37,906 nucleotides of DNA, taken from the NCBI GenBank assembly GCA_028277885.1, contig JANQFK010000032.1:1-37906 (forward strand), given 5' to 3'. Shown here one piece after another: positions 7,941-15,603 of this stretch. A model generated the notes under the pieces. It ran no database searches. It was not told where the DNA came from and was given only the letters and a program-made list of their open reading frames with translations. The translations under genes were made by a program, and so were the position numbers. Origin of the DNA: Myxococcota bacterium (lineage in GTDB: Bacteria > Myxococcota_A > UBA9160 > UBA6930). Numbering within the stretch: the first letter of the stretch is position 1; each line of letters starts with the position of its first letter.

Positions 7941-10051
7941 GGCGCGGCCTGGGCGGCGGGCAGCGCGGCCCGCTCGAGCTGCTCCCGGGCGCGCCGGGCC
8001 GGCACGAAGGCCGGGTCGCGTCCCAGCACCCCGTCGAGCAGCCGGCGGGCGGCCTCGGTCCGCCCCTGGCTCGCCAGCGCGCGGGCCAGGCGCGTCACCA
8101 GGCGCGGGTCGTCGCCCAGGGCGCCGGCCCGGCCGCGCTGCCGAAGGGCCTCGTCGACGCGGTCCACCCGGGCGAGCTGGATCGCGAGGAGCATGTGGGC
8201 GAAGGCGAAGTCGGGCTTCAGGCCGACCGCCTCCTCGTAGAGCGCGCGGGCGCGGTCGTGGAAGCCGCCGCTCTCCCAGGCCAGGCCGAGCTGCACCCGC
8301 ACCAGGGGCGCGTCCACCGCGTGGGCGAGCGCGCGCTCGGCGTGGGCGGCGGCGGCGTCGGCGTCGCCTGCCCGGGCGCGCACGCCCGCCAGCCCGACCT
8401 GGGCCATGGGCTCGGTGGGGTCGAGGCGCTCGGCCTCGAGGTAGGCGACCCGGGCCGCGGCGGCCTCGCCGAGCATCTGGCGCGCGTCGCCCTGGATGGC
8501 GCGCAGCACCGCGCTCTCGGGCAGCCGCGCCACCGCCTCGTCCACCAGGTCGAGGGCGCGCCGCGCCTCGCCCTGGCGCAGCAGCGTCATGGCCAGCAGC
8601 TCGCGCACCCGGGCGCTCTCGGGGAGCGCGGCGAGGGTGCGCTCGAAGAGCGCGCGGGCCTCGCCGAAGCGATCCGCCTCGTAGGCCACCACGCCGGCGT
8701 CGAACCAGAGCAGCGCCTCGAGACCGTCCTTGGGGTCGAGGAGGGTCTCCTCGACCCCGGAGCCGCCGGGCAGCAGGTAGCCCAGGGACTCGAGCTCGGC
8801 GCGGGTGCGGGCGTCCATGGCGAGCCCCGGCGCCTCCCGGGTGGCGGCGAGGTGCTCGGACACGAGGGCGTCGAGGCGCTCGCCGGCCTGGGTGACGGCC
8901 GGCGGCCTCGACTCGACCCAGAGGTTCTCGAGCTGGTCCGGATCGGCCTCCACGGCGTAGAGCTCGGGCCGCGGGGCGCGCACGTAGAACCAGGTGTCGG
9001 TGCGCAGGGCGTGGAGCGGGCTCCAGCCGTGGGCCAGGCGGGTGGCCAGGGTCTCCGCGTAGGCGGCGCGGTCGGGCGGCGGGTCGCCCGACCAGAAGCC
9101 CGCCAGGTCGCGACCGTCGCCGGGCAGCGCGGGCAGGCCCGCCGCCGCGAGCAGCGTCGGGGTCACGTCGGCGAGGGAGACCACGTCCTCCACGACCCGG
9201 CCCGCCGGCACGCCCGGGCCGCGCAGCAGCAGCGGCACGGCCAGGGTCGCGTCGTAGAGCGTGTAGCTGTGGGTGCGCTCGCCGTGCTCGCCCAGGGCCT
9301 CGCCGTGGTCCGAGGTGGCCACCACGAGGGTGTCGTCGAAGCGGCCGGCCTCGCGCAGGCCATCGAGGAGCCGCCCCAGCTCCCGGTCCACGTAGGCGAT
9401 CTCGCCCGCGTAGGGGCTCTCGGCGAAGCGCTCGGCGAAGGGCGGCGGCGGGTCGTAGTCGGCGTGGGGGTCGTAGTAGTGGACCCAGAGGAAGAAGGGC
9501 CCGTCGCGACCGGCCAGCCACTCGAGCGCCCGGTCCGTCACCCCCTCGGCGCGGCGGTGCAGGTAGCCGCGGGCCGCCGTCGCGTCGCCCCGGATCTCGT
9601 CGTCGTAGTGGTCGAAGCCGCGGCCGAGCCCGTAGCGCTCCGCGAGCACCACCGCGGCCACCACCGCGCCGGTCGCGTGGCCGGCGCCCGAGAAGCGCTC
9701 CGCCAGGGTCGGGACGTCCTCGCCGAGGCGGAAGATGCCGTTGTGGCGCACGCCGTGGCGCGGCGGCAGCAGGCCGGTCAGCAGCGTGGCGTGGGAGGGC
9801 AGCGTGAGGGGCGCGGGCGCGATCGCGGTCTCGAAGCGGGTGCCCTCGGCCGCCAGGGCGTCGAGCACCGGCGTCGCGTCGGCGGCGGCCCCGTAGGCGC
9901 CCACGTGGTCGGCCCGCAGGGTGTCGATGGTGACCAGCAGCACGCTGGGCCCGTCCGGCGTCGGGGCGCGGGGGGTGGTCTCGAGGCGGTTGCAGGCCAG
10001 TGCGAGCAGCAGCAGGGGCGCCACCCGGAGCCATCGCGGATGCGGGGTCAT
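7937..10051 (-). CDS. AP-superfamily ('sulfatase-like') lipoprotein with C-terminal TPR repeats
   Basis: 704 residues. The leader MTPHPRWLRVAPLLLLALAC has a good lipobox (LALAC, Cys20). The hydrolase domain shows TIDTLRADHVG (Asp43), T83-L-P-S-H87 followed by ATLLTG at the usual nucleophile site, HYYDPHADYDP, and TSDHGEALGEHG (Asp248-His249). The domain continues to about residue 430 and is followed by TPR-like helical repeats to the end (for example AHAERALAHAVD and EALRQRGRAG). The protein is similar over its whole length to the next gene, so the pair arose by tandem duplication. It starts 61 bp after pilD and is probably read from the pil transcript. Activity at the cell surface or periplasm, perhaps on glycan or pilus substituents, is an inference. 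Confidence 0.88.
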   Translation of the reverse strand: MTPHPRWLRVAPLLLLALACNRLETTPRAPTPDGPSVLLVTIDTLRADHVGAYGAAADATPVLDALAAEGTRFETAIAPAPLTLPSHATLLTGLLPPRHGVRHNGIFRLGEDVPTLAERFSGAGHATGAVVAAVVLAERYGLGRGFDHYDDEIRGDATAARGYLHRRAEGVTDRALEWLAGRDGPFFLWVHYYDPHADYDPPPPFAERFAESPYAGEIAYVDRELGRLLDGLREAGRFDDTLVVATSDHGEALGEHGERTHSYTLYDATLAVPLLLRGPGVPAGRVVEDVVSLADVTPTLLAAAGLPALPGDGRDLAGFWSGDPPPDRAAYAETLATRLAHGWSPLHALRTDTWFYVRAPRPELYAVEADPDQLENLWVESRPPAVTQAGERLDALVSEHLAATREAPGLAMDARTRAELESLGYLLPGGSGVEETLLDPKDGLEALLWFDAGVVAYEADRFGEARALFERTLAALPESARVRELLAMTLLRQGEARRALDLVDEAVARLPESAVLRAIQGDARQMLGEAAAARVAYLEAERLDPTEPMAQVGLAGVRARAGDADAAAAHAERALAHAVDAPLVRVQLGLAWESGGFHDRARALYEEAVGLKPDFAFAHMLLAIQLARVDRVDEALRQRGRAGALGDDPRLVTRLARALASQGRTEAARRLLDGVLGRDPAFVPARRAREQLERAALPAAQAAP

Positions 10052-10112
10052 CCACCGCCTCTTCGGCCCTCGGCGCGCACCGGTTGAGGCGGCCCCGGGC
10101 CGCCGGCGGGGC

Positions 10113-10988
10113 CTAGAGCAGGGGCAGCCGCAGGCCCGGCAGCAGCACCGTGGCCAGGGCCCCCACCGCGATGGCGGGGGCGAAGCCGAAGGGGGCGTCC
10201 ATGCGCCGGCGCACCGCCATCCAGACCAGCCCCAGCAGCAGCCCGGCCAGGGCGGCCAGCAGGATGCACTGGAGCACGCCCGCGGGCCCGAGGAAGGCGC
10301 CCACCATGGCGAGGAGCTTCACGTCCCCGAAGCCGAGCCCCGGGAACCAGGTCCAGTAGTCGAGGCTGGCCGGCTTGGGCACCGCCTCGCCCTCCCCCGG
10401 CCAGTGGGCGAAGGTGCGACCGAAGGCGACGGAGAGCCGCGCGTGGACGAACCCCACGCCCCAGAGCAGCCCGCCGCCGAGCGCCGCCCCGAGCGCGGCC
10501 TGGCGCAGCGCCAGGAGGGGCGCCGCGCCCTCGAGGATGCCCGCGGCGGGCACCAGCACGAGCCCCACGGCGAGGCCGCCGAGGGAGATGCCGTCGGGGA
10601 TGATGTGGTGCTCGAAGTCGATGGCGGCGGCGGCGACCAGCGCGGTCGCGAAGCCCAGCCACACCGGCGTCATCCAGCCGACGCCGTGGCGCAGCGCGAT
10701 GGCGGCGAAGAGCAGGCCGGTCAGCAGCTCGAGGGCGGGGTAGCGCCAGTGGATCGGGCCCCGGCAGTCCCGGCAGCGCCCGCCGAGGATCAGGTAGGAG
10801 AGCAGGGGGACGTTGTCGAAGGGCCGTACCGCGGCGTCGCAGTGCGGGCAGTGGGAGCCCGGCCAGACCAGGCTCTCCTCCCGGGGCACGCGGTGGATCA
10901 CCACGTTCAGGAACGAGCCCACCAGCAGGCCCAGCACGAAGGCGAAGCCGCCGACGAAGAGCGGTCCGAAGGCGGGTGCCTCGGCCAT
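10113..10988 (-). CDS. pilD: type IV prepilin leader peptidase / N-methyltransferase
   Basis: 291 residues, the normal length for the bifunctional enzyme. The N-terminal domain has the VGSFLNVVIHRVP signature (about residues 23-35) and two zinc-type Cys pairs, C47-x2-C50 and C72-x2-C75, found in PilD/GspO but absent in short archaeal or TadV types. The peptidase domain carries the two expected catalytic aspartates, Asp124 in AIDFEHHIIPD and Asp222 in GLGFGDVKLL. Several transmembrane helices are evident. The enzyme cleaves the positively charged leader before Phe of the prepilins encoded at 13769-15325 and methylates the new N-terminus in the inner membrane. It is 9 bp downstream of the ABC permease gene, matching the pilI-pilD order known from Myxococcus. 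Confidence 0.95.
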   Translation of the reverse strand: MAEAPAFGPLFVGGFAFVLGLLVGSFLNVVIHRVPREESLVWPGSHCPHCDAAVRPFDNVPLLSYLILGGRCRDCRGPIHWRYPALELLTGLLFAAIALRHGVGWMTPVWLGFATALVAAAAIDFEHHIIPDGISLGGLAVGLVLVPAAGILEGAAPLLALRQAALGAALGGGLLWGVGFVHARLSVAFGRTFAHWPGEGEAVPKPASLDYWTWFPGLGFGDVKLLAMVGAFLGPAGVLQCILLAALAGLLLGLVWMAVRRRMDAPFGFAPAIAVGALATVLLPGLRLPLL

Positions 10989-10997
10989 GGCCCGAAG

Positions 10998-11774
10998 CTA
11001 GCGGAAGTCGCGGCGCTGGAAGAGGATCGTGGCGAACACCAGCAGCGCGGCGCTGTAGCCCACGGCGTAGAGGACCGCGAAGGCCACCTCGGCCGGCGCG
11101 ATGGGCAGGCCGTGGACCGCCTGGATCGACAGGTTCAGGCTCTCGAGGTCCGGCAGCACGCGGTGGAGCAGCGACGTGACGGTGGCGGTGCCCTCGGACC
11201 CCGAGGCCGCGCCGAGCTCGCGCAGGTCCCGGGTGAGGTGGCCGACCAGGTAGATGCCGACGCTGAACAGCGCGGAGAGCAGCGGCGTGCTGAACGAGGA
11301 GAACATCGTCGCCACCGCCGCCAGCAGCGCCGCCTCCATGCCCGCCAGCCCGATCGCGTAGGCGTGGCCGGCGTCGAGGGGCGCCTCGGAGAGCCAGGAG
11401 GTGACGGCGAAGCCCACGCCCATCACCGCCATCTGGAGCCACAGGGTCGCGACCAGGCCCAGGTACTTGCCGAGCAGGAACTCCGAGCGCGAGAGCGGCT
11501 TCGAGAGCACCGTGTAGATGGTGCGGCGGTCCACCTCCTTGTGGATCAGGCCCACGCCGAGGAAGATCGCCATGGCGGCGCCGAAGAAGCGGATGGCCGC
11601 GATGCCGACGTCCTGGAGGATGCGGTCGCGCTCCACGTAGGAGAGCGTCGAGAGCAGCACGCCCGTGGAGATCAGCACCAGGGCGAAGAACAGCAGGACG
11701 TACAGGACCTTGTTGCGGATGGCCTCGCGCACGGTGTTGGTCGCGATGGCGCTCACGCGCTGGGGAGAGATCAT
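10998..11774 (-). CDS. pilI: ABC-2 type permease, PilI-like by position
   Basis: 258 residues. The ATG overlaps the stop of the ATPase gene (ATGA). About six hydrophobic segments are visible, starting VLYVLLFFALVLISTGVLL, and the cytoplasmic stretch EVDRRTIYTVLSKPLSRSEFLLGKYLG is typical of ABC-2 permeases. The partner ATPase is encoded immediately upstream. In the Myxococcus pil locus the genes pilG-pilH-pilI, encoding a small exporter and an accessory protein, lie between pilA and pilD and are needed for pilus formation. The same order is seen here. The symbol is assigned from fold plus position; the transported substrate is not known for the family. Confidence 0.85.
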   Translation of the reverse strand: MISPQRVSAIATNTVREAIRNKVLYVLLFFALVLISTGVLLSTLSYVERDRILQDVGIAAIRFFGAAMAIFLGVGLIHKEVDRRTIYTVLSKPLSRSEFLLGKYLGLVATLWLQMAVMGVGFAVTSWLSEAPLDAGHAYAIGLAGMEAALLAAVATMFSSFSTPLLSALFSVGIYLVGHLTRDLRELGAASGSEGTATVTSLLHRVLPDLESLNLSIQAVHGLPIAPAEVAFAVLYAVGYSAALLVFATILFQRRDFR

Positions 11775-12721
11775 CGCTCGGCCCCCTCGGCTTCGACGGC
11801 AGACAGGAAGATCGACTCGAGGGACACGCGGTGGGGCGTCACGGCCTTCACCTCGGCCCCGGTGTCGAGGGCGATGCGCAGCACCTCCTCGAGGTGCTTC
11901 TCGGCCACGCGGAACTCGATCCGGTCGCCGCGGCCCTTCACCCCGGCCTCGAAGCGTGTCTCGAACTGCTCCACCACGTCGGGCGAGACGGCCCCGAGCA
12001 CGACGTCGGTGGCGCGCTCCTCGTTCTGGAGGAAGTCCCCGATGCAGCCCTCGTAGCGGATGCGCCCCTGGACGATGATGGCGACCCGGTCGCACAGCAT
12101 CTCCACGTCCGAGAGGATGTGGGTGTTCATCAGGACCGTCTTGCCCTCGGTGTGGAGGCGCAGGATCAGGTCGCGGATCTCCTTGCGCCCGATGGGGTCG
12201 AGGCCGCTCATGGGCTCGTCGAGGAACACCACGCTGGGGTCGTGGACCAGGGCCTGGGCGATCCCGGCGCGCTGGAGCATGCCCTTCGAGTAGGTGCGCA
12301 GCCGGGCGTCGGCGGCGTGGGAGAGGCCCACCCGATCCAGCAGCTCGGCGCAGCGGTCCGCGCGGCCCGCGACCCCCACGCCCGCCACCCGGGCGTAGAA
12401 GTCGAGGAACTCGCGGCCCGTGAGGTGGTCGTAGAACCAGGGGTTCTCGGGCAGGAAGCCCACGTGGCGGCGGTAGGCGCTCTCGCCGATGTCGTGGCCG
12501 AGGATGCTCGCCCGGCCGCCGCTGGCGTGGATCAGGCCCATCAGTACCTTCAGGGTCGTGGTCTTGCCGGCGCCGTTCGGCCCGACGAAGCCGAAGATCT
12601 CGCCCCGGCGGACCTTGAACGAGATGCCGTGCAGGACCCGCTTCTTGCGCAGCCCGAAGCCCGGACGGAAGTCCTTCACGAGCTCGTCGACGACGACGAT
12701 CTCCTCGGGAGCGTCGCTCAT
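11771..12721 (-). CDS. pilH: ABC transporter ATP-binding protein, PilH-like by position
   Basis: 316 residues. Walker A is GPNGAGKTT (about 47-55), the signature is the variant TYSKGMLQR (about 143-151) usual for ABC-2 exporters, Walker B is [13 protein letters not shown] (about 164-175), and the H-loop is His201 in NTHILSD. A C-terminal regulatory extension of about 90 residues follows. The ATG overlaps the stop of the upstream TPR protein gene and the 3' end overlaps the permease gene, so the three proteins are probably made together. It is called PilH-like because of the pilA-pilG-pilH-pilI-pilD arrangement; by sequence alone it would be a generic ABC-2 ATPase. Confidence 0.88.
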   Translation of the reverse strand: MSDAPEEIVVVDELVKDFRPGFGLRKKRVLHGISFKVRRGEIFGFVGPNGAGKTTTLKVLMGLIHASGGRASILGHDIGESAYRRHVGFLPENPWFYDHLTGREFLDFYARVAGVGVAGRADRCAELLDRVGLSHAADARLRTYSKGMLQRAGIAQALVHDPSVVFLDEPMSGLDPIGRKEIRDLILRLHTEGKTVLMNTHILSDVEMLCDRVAIIVQGRIRYEGCIGDFLQNEERATDVVLGAVSPDVVEQFETRFEAGVKGRGDRIEFRVAEKHLEEVLRIALDTGAEVKAVTPHRVSLESIFLSAVEAEGAER

Positions 12722-13611
12722 GACCCCTCACCCTCCTTGCCGTGGTTCGCGCGAGCGGCGACGTGGGGCTCGTAGCGGTACATGTAGAAGCTGGAGACGA
12801 TCTTCCCGGTCTCCTCGTGCAGCACCCACTCCCAGTCGTTGGGCTCCGGCGGCAGACGCTCGAGCACCGGGCTCGGACCGCGCACCAGGTCCTCGACGCT
12901 CGCGATGTCGCGGCCGTTGCGCTCGCGGTAGCGCTCGCGCGCCCGGTCCAGGAAGCGCGCGCGGCGCTCGGTCTCGATCTCGTCCAGGGCCTTCTCGTAC
13001 TCGGCCGCCGCGTAGGGATCCGGCGCGGACTTCAGCAGCTCGCGCAGGAACGCCTCGGCGGTGTCGAGGCCCTCCCGATCGGCGCGCAGCCGCGCCACCA
13101 GGCGCGAGAGGTAGGTCGGCGCGCCGCGCAGCCGGACGGCGGGCTCGAGGGCGTCGGCGGCGGTCTCGTTGTCGCCCAGGTAGTAGAAGTGGTTGAAGCC
13201 CAGGTAGAAGTGCATGCGCCAGTCGTCGGGGTGGTACTCGATGGCGCGCTCGAGCAGGCGGTTCGCGGCGCGCACCGCCTCCTCGTCCTCGACCATCCAG
13301 ACCGCGGCGAAGCGGTACGGGTGGGAGACCCAGGGGTCGAGGGTGGTGACGACGTCGATGAAGCGGCCGAGCAGGTGGCCGTGGTGCTCGGGGTTCGGCT
13401 CGCCGCCCACGATCTGGACCGCGCGCAGCCAGTAGTAGTCCGCCAGCACCGCGGCGAAGCCCAGGGACGTGGCCCGGGCCACCTCGGGCCGGGGCACGAA
13501 GGGCTCGCCCTGCTCGGCGGGGCTGGCGACGGGCAGCCGCGCGTGGGCGACGTGGGCAACGCCGATGGCGGCCGCCAGCAGACCCACCCGGATGGCCAGG
13601 GATCCCGACAC
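12718..13611 (-). CDS. membrane-anchored TPR-like protein in the PilG position
   Basis: 297 residues from the GTG at 13611; the open frame continues upstream through the terminator region but has no better start. One N-terminal hydrophobic segment (RVGLLAAAIGVAHVAHA) should anchor it in the inner membrane. The rest is helical and repeat-like: LADYYWLRAVQIVGG, then HPYRFAAVWMVEDEEAVRAANRLLERAIEYHPDDWRMHFYLGF shows a TPR-type pattern. It overlaps the ABC ATPase gene by ATGA. In Myxococcus the gene between pilA and pilH is pilG, a pilus assembly protein. This one occupies that slot, but I cannot confirm homology from sequence alone, so no symbol is given. Confidence 0.8.
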   Translation of the reverse strand: MSGSLAIRVGLLAAAIGVAHVAHARLPVASPAEQGEPFVPRPEVARATSLGFAAVLADYYWLRAVQIVGGEPNPEHHGHLLGRFIDVVTTLDPWVSHPYRFAAVWMVEDEEAVRAANRLLERAIEYHPDDWRMHFYLGFNHFYYLGDNETAADALEPAVRLRGAPTYLSRLVARLRADREGLDTAEAFLRELLKSAPDPYAAAEYEKALDEIETERRARFLDRARERYRERNGRDIASVEDLVRGPSPVLERLPPEPNDWEWVLHEETGKIVSSFYMYRYEPHVAARANHGKEGEGS

Positions 13612-13710
13612 CGATTGCGACCCTCCTCTCGACGCGGAGACCGACTCCTGCTCTAGGCTCGATCGGCAGGAGGTCGGAGCGGGTTTAGCCGGACGGGACC
13701 CAGAAAGAGC

Positions 13711-13745
13711 GAGGCGGGTGGGCCCCGAAGGGACCCACCCGCCTC
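13711..13745 (-). terminator. hairpin terminator after the second pilin gene
   Basis: A perfect 12-bp stem (13711-13722 with 13734-13745), extended by three more pairs beyond one mismatch, lies 23 bp past the stop of the pilin at 13769. On the minus strand it is followed by a short T-rich run (CTTTCT). It separates the highly expressed pilin from the pilG-pilD-like genes; partial read-through would give these less expression than the pilin. Confidence 0.75.
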
Positions 13746-13768
13746 TCACGAAACGGCTTCCGCCGGAT

Positions 13769-14356
13769 CTAGAAGATCCGCTGGCCGAAGCCCACGGCGC
13801 AGGGGCCGACGGTCTCGAGCAGGTCCTGCATGGTCGAGACGGCGTTGTAGACACCGCCCGTCACGCAGTTGCCCGAGAAGCTCGACGTGGCGACGCCCGC
13901 CGCATCGGGCTTGATGTAGCCCCAGTAGTTGAGGGTACCGTCGGCGTCGATGTCCGAGATCGCCTCGGCGGCGTAGCGCACGCAGGGCGTACCGGCCGCC
14001 GGACAGCCCGCCGGGCCCGCGTTGATCGAGTAGTTGTAGTAGACCTCACCCTCGGGCGCCCAGCCCACGGTGTCGAAGCCCGGAGCCGGAGTCGGCCAGT
14101 TGAACTTGTCGCCGTTCAGGGCGCCGGTGGAGCGGGGCAGCACCGCGGCCGGCACGTAGGTCGAGAACTCCGCCGCGTAGCCCTCCTCGGAGGTCCGGAT
14201 CGCGGCCAGGTTGGTCTTGCCCTCGCCGGCGCGCGAGCGCAGCTGGAAGCGCAGGAAGTTCGGAATCGCGATGGCCGCCAGGATGCCGATGATGGCGACG
14301 ACGATCATGAGCTCGATGAGCGTGAAGCCGCCGCGCCGCATGCGAAGCTTGTTCAT
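13769..14356 (-). CDS. pilA: type IV pilin, major type (second of two paralogues)
   Basis: 195 residues from the ATG at 14356, chosen because a GAGGAGT ribosome binding site lies 8 bp upstream and a prepilin leader follows at once. The leader MNKLRMRRGG is cut before Phe11, and Glu15 is the conserved +5 residue of FTLIELMIVVAIIGILAAIA. The region IPNFLRFQLRSRAGEGKTNL matches the Myxococcota/Geobacter group of pilins. The globular part has four cysteines (GCPAAGTPC, NCVTGG, GPCAVG) that could form two disulfides. Its own sigma-54 promoter lies about 130 bp upstream and a strong terminator follows. It is similar throughout to the pilin at 14747, so the two arose by tandem duplication. It may be the major subunit or a variant. 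Confidence 0.93.
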   Translation of the reverse strand: MNKLRMRRGGFTLIELMIVVAIIGILAAIAIPNFLRFQLRSRAGEGKTNLAAIRTSEEGYAAEFSTYVPAAVLPRSTGALNGDKFNWPTPAPGFDTVGWAPEGEVYYNYSINAGPAGCPAAGTPCVRYAAEAISDIDADGTLNYWGYIKPDAAGVATSSFSGNCVTGGVYNAVSTMQDLLETVGPCAVGFGQRIF

Positions 14357-14680
14357 GGTTGGGGACTCCTCAGTCTTCTTCTTTCTCGCAGCGAGCGCCG
14401 AACCAGCACCCGGAGCACCCTGCCCCGCGGCGGGACCAGCGCCCCTCGGGCAGCGGGTCCGCGCTCGTCGCGTGATGCGAGGGGGAAGCAACGCGTGTGC
14501 CAAGAGGAAGCTGCGGCTTCCCGAGCCGGCAGCTCCCGCCGCACTCGCGCGGTCCCGGCGCGGATGCGGCGATCGCGCGGCCCGACGCCGCCGTGCGCCG
14601 GCGTCGGCAAAGTGACGCGTTCCGGCGCCCGGGCGACCGAATTTCGGCAGTCGCACGCGGCGCGAAGCACCAAAGCGAAA
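14357..14680. other. untranslated and regulatory region between the two pilin genes
   Basis: No gene is supported here. The stretch holds the sigma-54 promoter of the downstream pilin at 14488-14502 and a leader of about 120 bases between the predicted transcription start (near 14476) and the ATG. The part to the right of the promoter (14505-14680) is where an activator of the PilR type would be expected to bind, but I could not identify a convincing operator. Open frames across this stretch are shadows or run-ons of the pilin frame. Confidence 0.7.
14488..14502 (-). promoter_or_regulatory. sigma-54 (-24/-12) promoter of the pilin at 13769-14356
   Basis: Read on the minus strand, the site is TGGCAC-N5-TTGC, an exact match to the -24 (GG) and -12 (GC) elements with correct spacing. 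Start of transcription is expected near 14476, about 120 bases before the ATG. Sigma-54 control by the PilS/PilR pair is established for type IV pilins in Pseudomonas, Geobacter and Myxococcus. The same element precedes the paralogous pilin. Confidence 0.88.
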
Positions 14681-14709
14681 CGGCCCCGTGTGCTTCGCAC
14701 ACGGGGCCG
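14681..14709 (-). terminator. hairpin terminator after the first pilin gene
   Basis: A perfect 13-bp GC-rich stem (14681-14693 with 14697-14709) with a 3-base loop lies 37 bp beyond the stop of the pilin at 14747. On the minus strand it is followed by the T-rich stretch TTTCGCTTT, giving a good intrinsic terminator. It makes the first pilin a monocistronic unit. Confidence 0.85.
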
Positions 14710-14746
14710 TCCGTGGAGCCGACCGAAGCGAGACCCTCGAGCCGGA

Positions 14747-15325
14747 TCAGAAGATGGAGACGCCCATGCCGTTCGCGCACGGGCCCACGGTGGCGAGCAG
14801 GTCCTGCATGGTGGTCACCGAGTTGAAGACGCCGGTGGTGACGCAGGACGGACCGATCCCGGAGGTGGCGACCCCGGCGCCGTCGGGCTTGAAGTAGGCC
14901 CACCAGTTGAGGGTGCCGTCCACGTCGAGGTCCGAGGCGGCCTCGGCGGTGAAGCGGTTGCAGGGGTTGCCGGGGGCCGGGCAGCCCGCGGGCCCCCCGG
15001 TCACCTGGTAGACGAACAGCACCTCGCCCTCGGGGCCCCAGCCCACGGTGTCGAAGCCCGGCGCCGGCGTCGGCCAGTTCACCTTGTCGCCGTTCAGCGC
15101 GCCCGTCGAGCGCGGCAGGACCGCGGCGCCGACATAGGTGTCGTACTCGGCCGCGTAGCCCTCCTCGGCGACGCGCAGCGCCGCGAGGTTGGTCTTGCCC
15201 TCGCCCGCGCGGGCGCGCAGCTGGAAGCGCAGGAAGTTCGGAATCGCGATGGCGGCCAGGATGCCGATGATCGCGACCACGATCATCAGCTCGATCAGGG
15301 TGAAGCCGCTCTTCCTGCGTCGCAC
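14747..15325 (-). CDS. pilA: type IV pilin, major type (first of two paralogues)
   Basis: 192 residues from the GTG at 15325. This start is preferred because GGAG lies 7 bp upstream and it yields a short basic leader, MRRRKSG, cut before Phe8 with Glu12 at +5; an ATG at 15332 is in another frame. The hydrophobic helix FTLIELMIVVAIIGILAAIA is followed by IPNFLRFQLRARAGEGKTNL. The globular domain shares long identical pieces with the neighbouring pilin (LPRSTGALNGDK, NWPTPAPGFDTVGW, TMQDLL) and the same four cysteine positions. It has its own sigma-54 promoter and terminator. The two pilins could be co-expressed or alternately used; nothing in the sequence decides this. Confidence 0.93.
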   Translation of the reverse strand: MRRRKSGFTLIELMIVVAIIGILAAIAIPNFLRFQLRARAGEGKTNLAALRVAEEGYAAEYDTYVGAAVLPRSTGALNGDKVNWPTPAPGFDTVGWGPEGEVLFVYQVTGGPAGCPAPGNPCNRFTAEAASDLDVDGTLNWWAYFKPDGAGVATSGIGPSCVTTGVFNSVTTMQDLLATVGPCANGMGVSIF

Positions 15326-15380
15326 CGAGCATCTCCTGCGGTGACCGGGCTCACGAGTTCGCCCGTCGCCAGCGAGGGGA

Positions 15381-15395
15381 GCAAGCCCCGTGCCA
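15381..15395 (-). promoter_or_regulatory. sigma-54 (-24/-12) promoter of the pilin at 14747-15325
   Basis: Minus-strand reading gives TGGCAC-N5-TTGC, an exact -24/-12 match. Transcription should begin near 15369, about 44 bases before the GTG start. The short flanks (GGAG side) also resemble those of the site before the other pilin. About 150 bp of upstream DNA before the tRNA promoter could carry activator sites, although none could be named. Confidence 0.88.
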
Positions 15396-15553
15396 GGAGC
15401 GCGGCGCGCCCGTGCGGCCGGCAAGCGTCGCTGCAGCGGCGCGAATCCGGGCCGCTTCCCGGCACCGGAGCGGGCGAACTCGCTGCCGCTGCCGACGCCG
15501 CCGGTGACGATCTTCGTCAGCGCCGCGACGCATTCGGGCCGCCCGACGGCTGG

Positions 15554-15582
15554 TTGACACCCCGAGGGCGCCCCTCTAGCTT
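15554..15582 (+). promoter_or_regulatory. sigma-70 promoter of tRNA-Glu
   Basis: A perfect -35 box TTGACA (15554-15559) is followed after 17 bases by TAGCTT (15577-15582), a partial -10 match. Transcription would start near 15589, about 15 bases before the mature tRNA. Position and spacing fit a stable-RNA promoter; the weak -10 lowers confidence. Confidence 0.65.
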
Positions 15583-15603
15583 TGGCCGGCCGTTCGGCAG
15601 GCA

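Noticed and set aside
7941..10055. N-terminal half of a 1400-codon minus-strand frame continuous with the second TPR hydrolase
   Set aside because: It is a frame-shifted reading of the first hydrolase gene, which has all its motifs in the other frame; the two genes are joined by a GTGA overlap rather than fused.
14357..14656. Extended N-terminus of the second pilin
   Set aside because: The prepilin leader, ribosome binding site and sigma-54 promoter all place the start at 14356.
14370..15332. A 320-codon frame starting with ATG at 15332
   Set aside because: It reads through the first pilin out of frame and continues into the promoter region of the second; it has no pilin leader or other motif.
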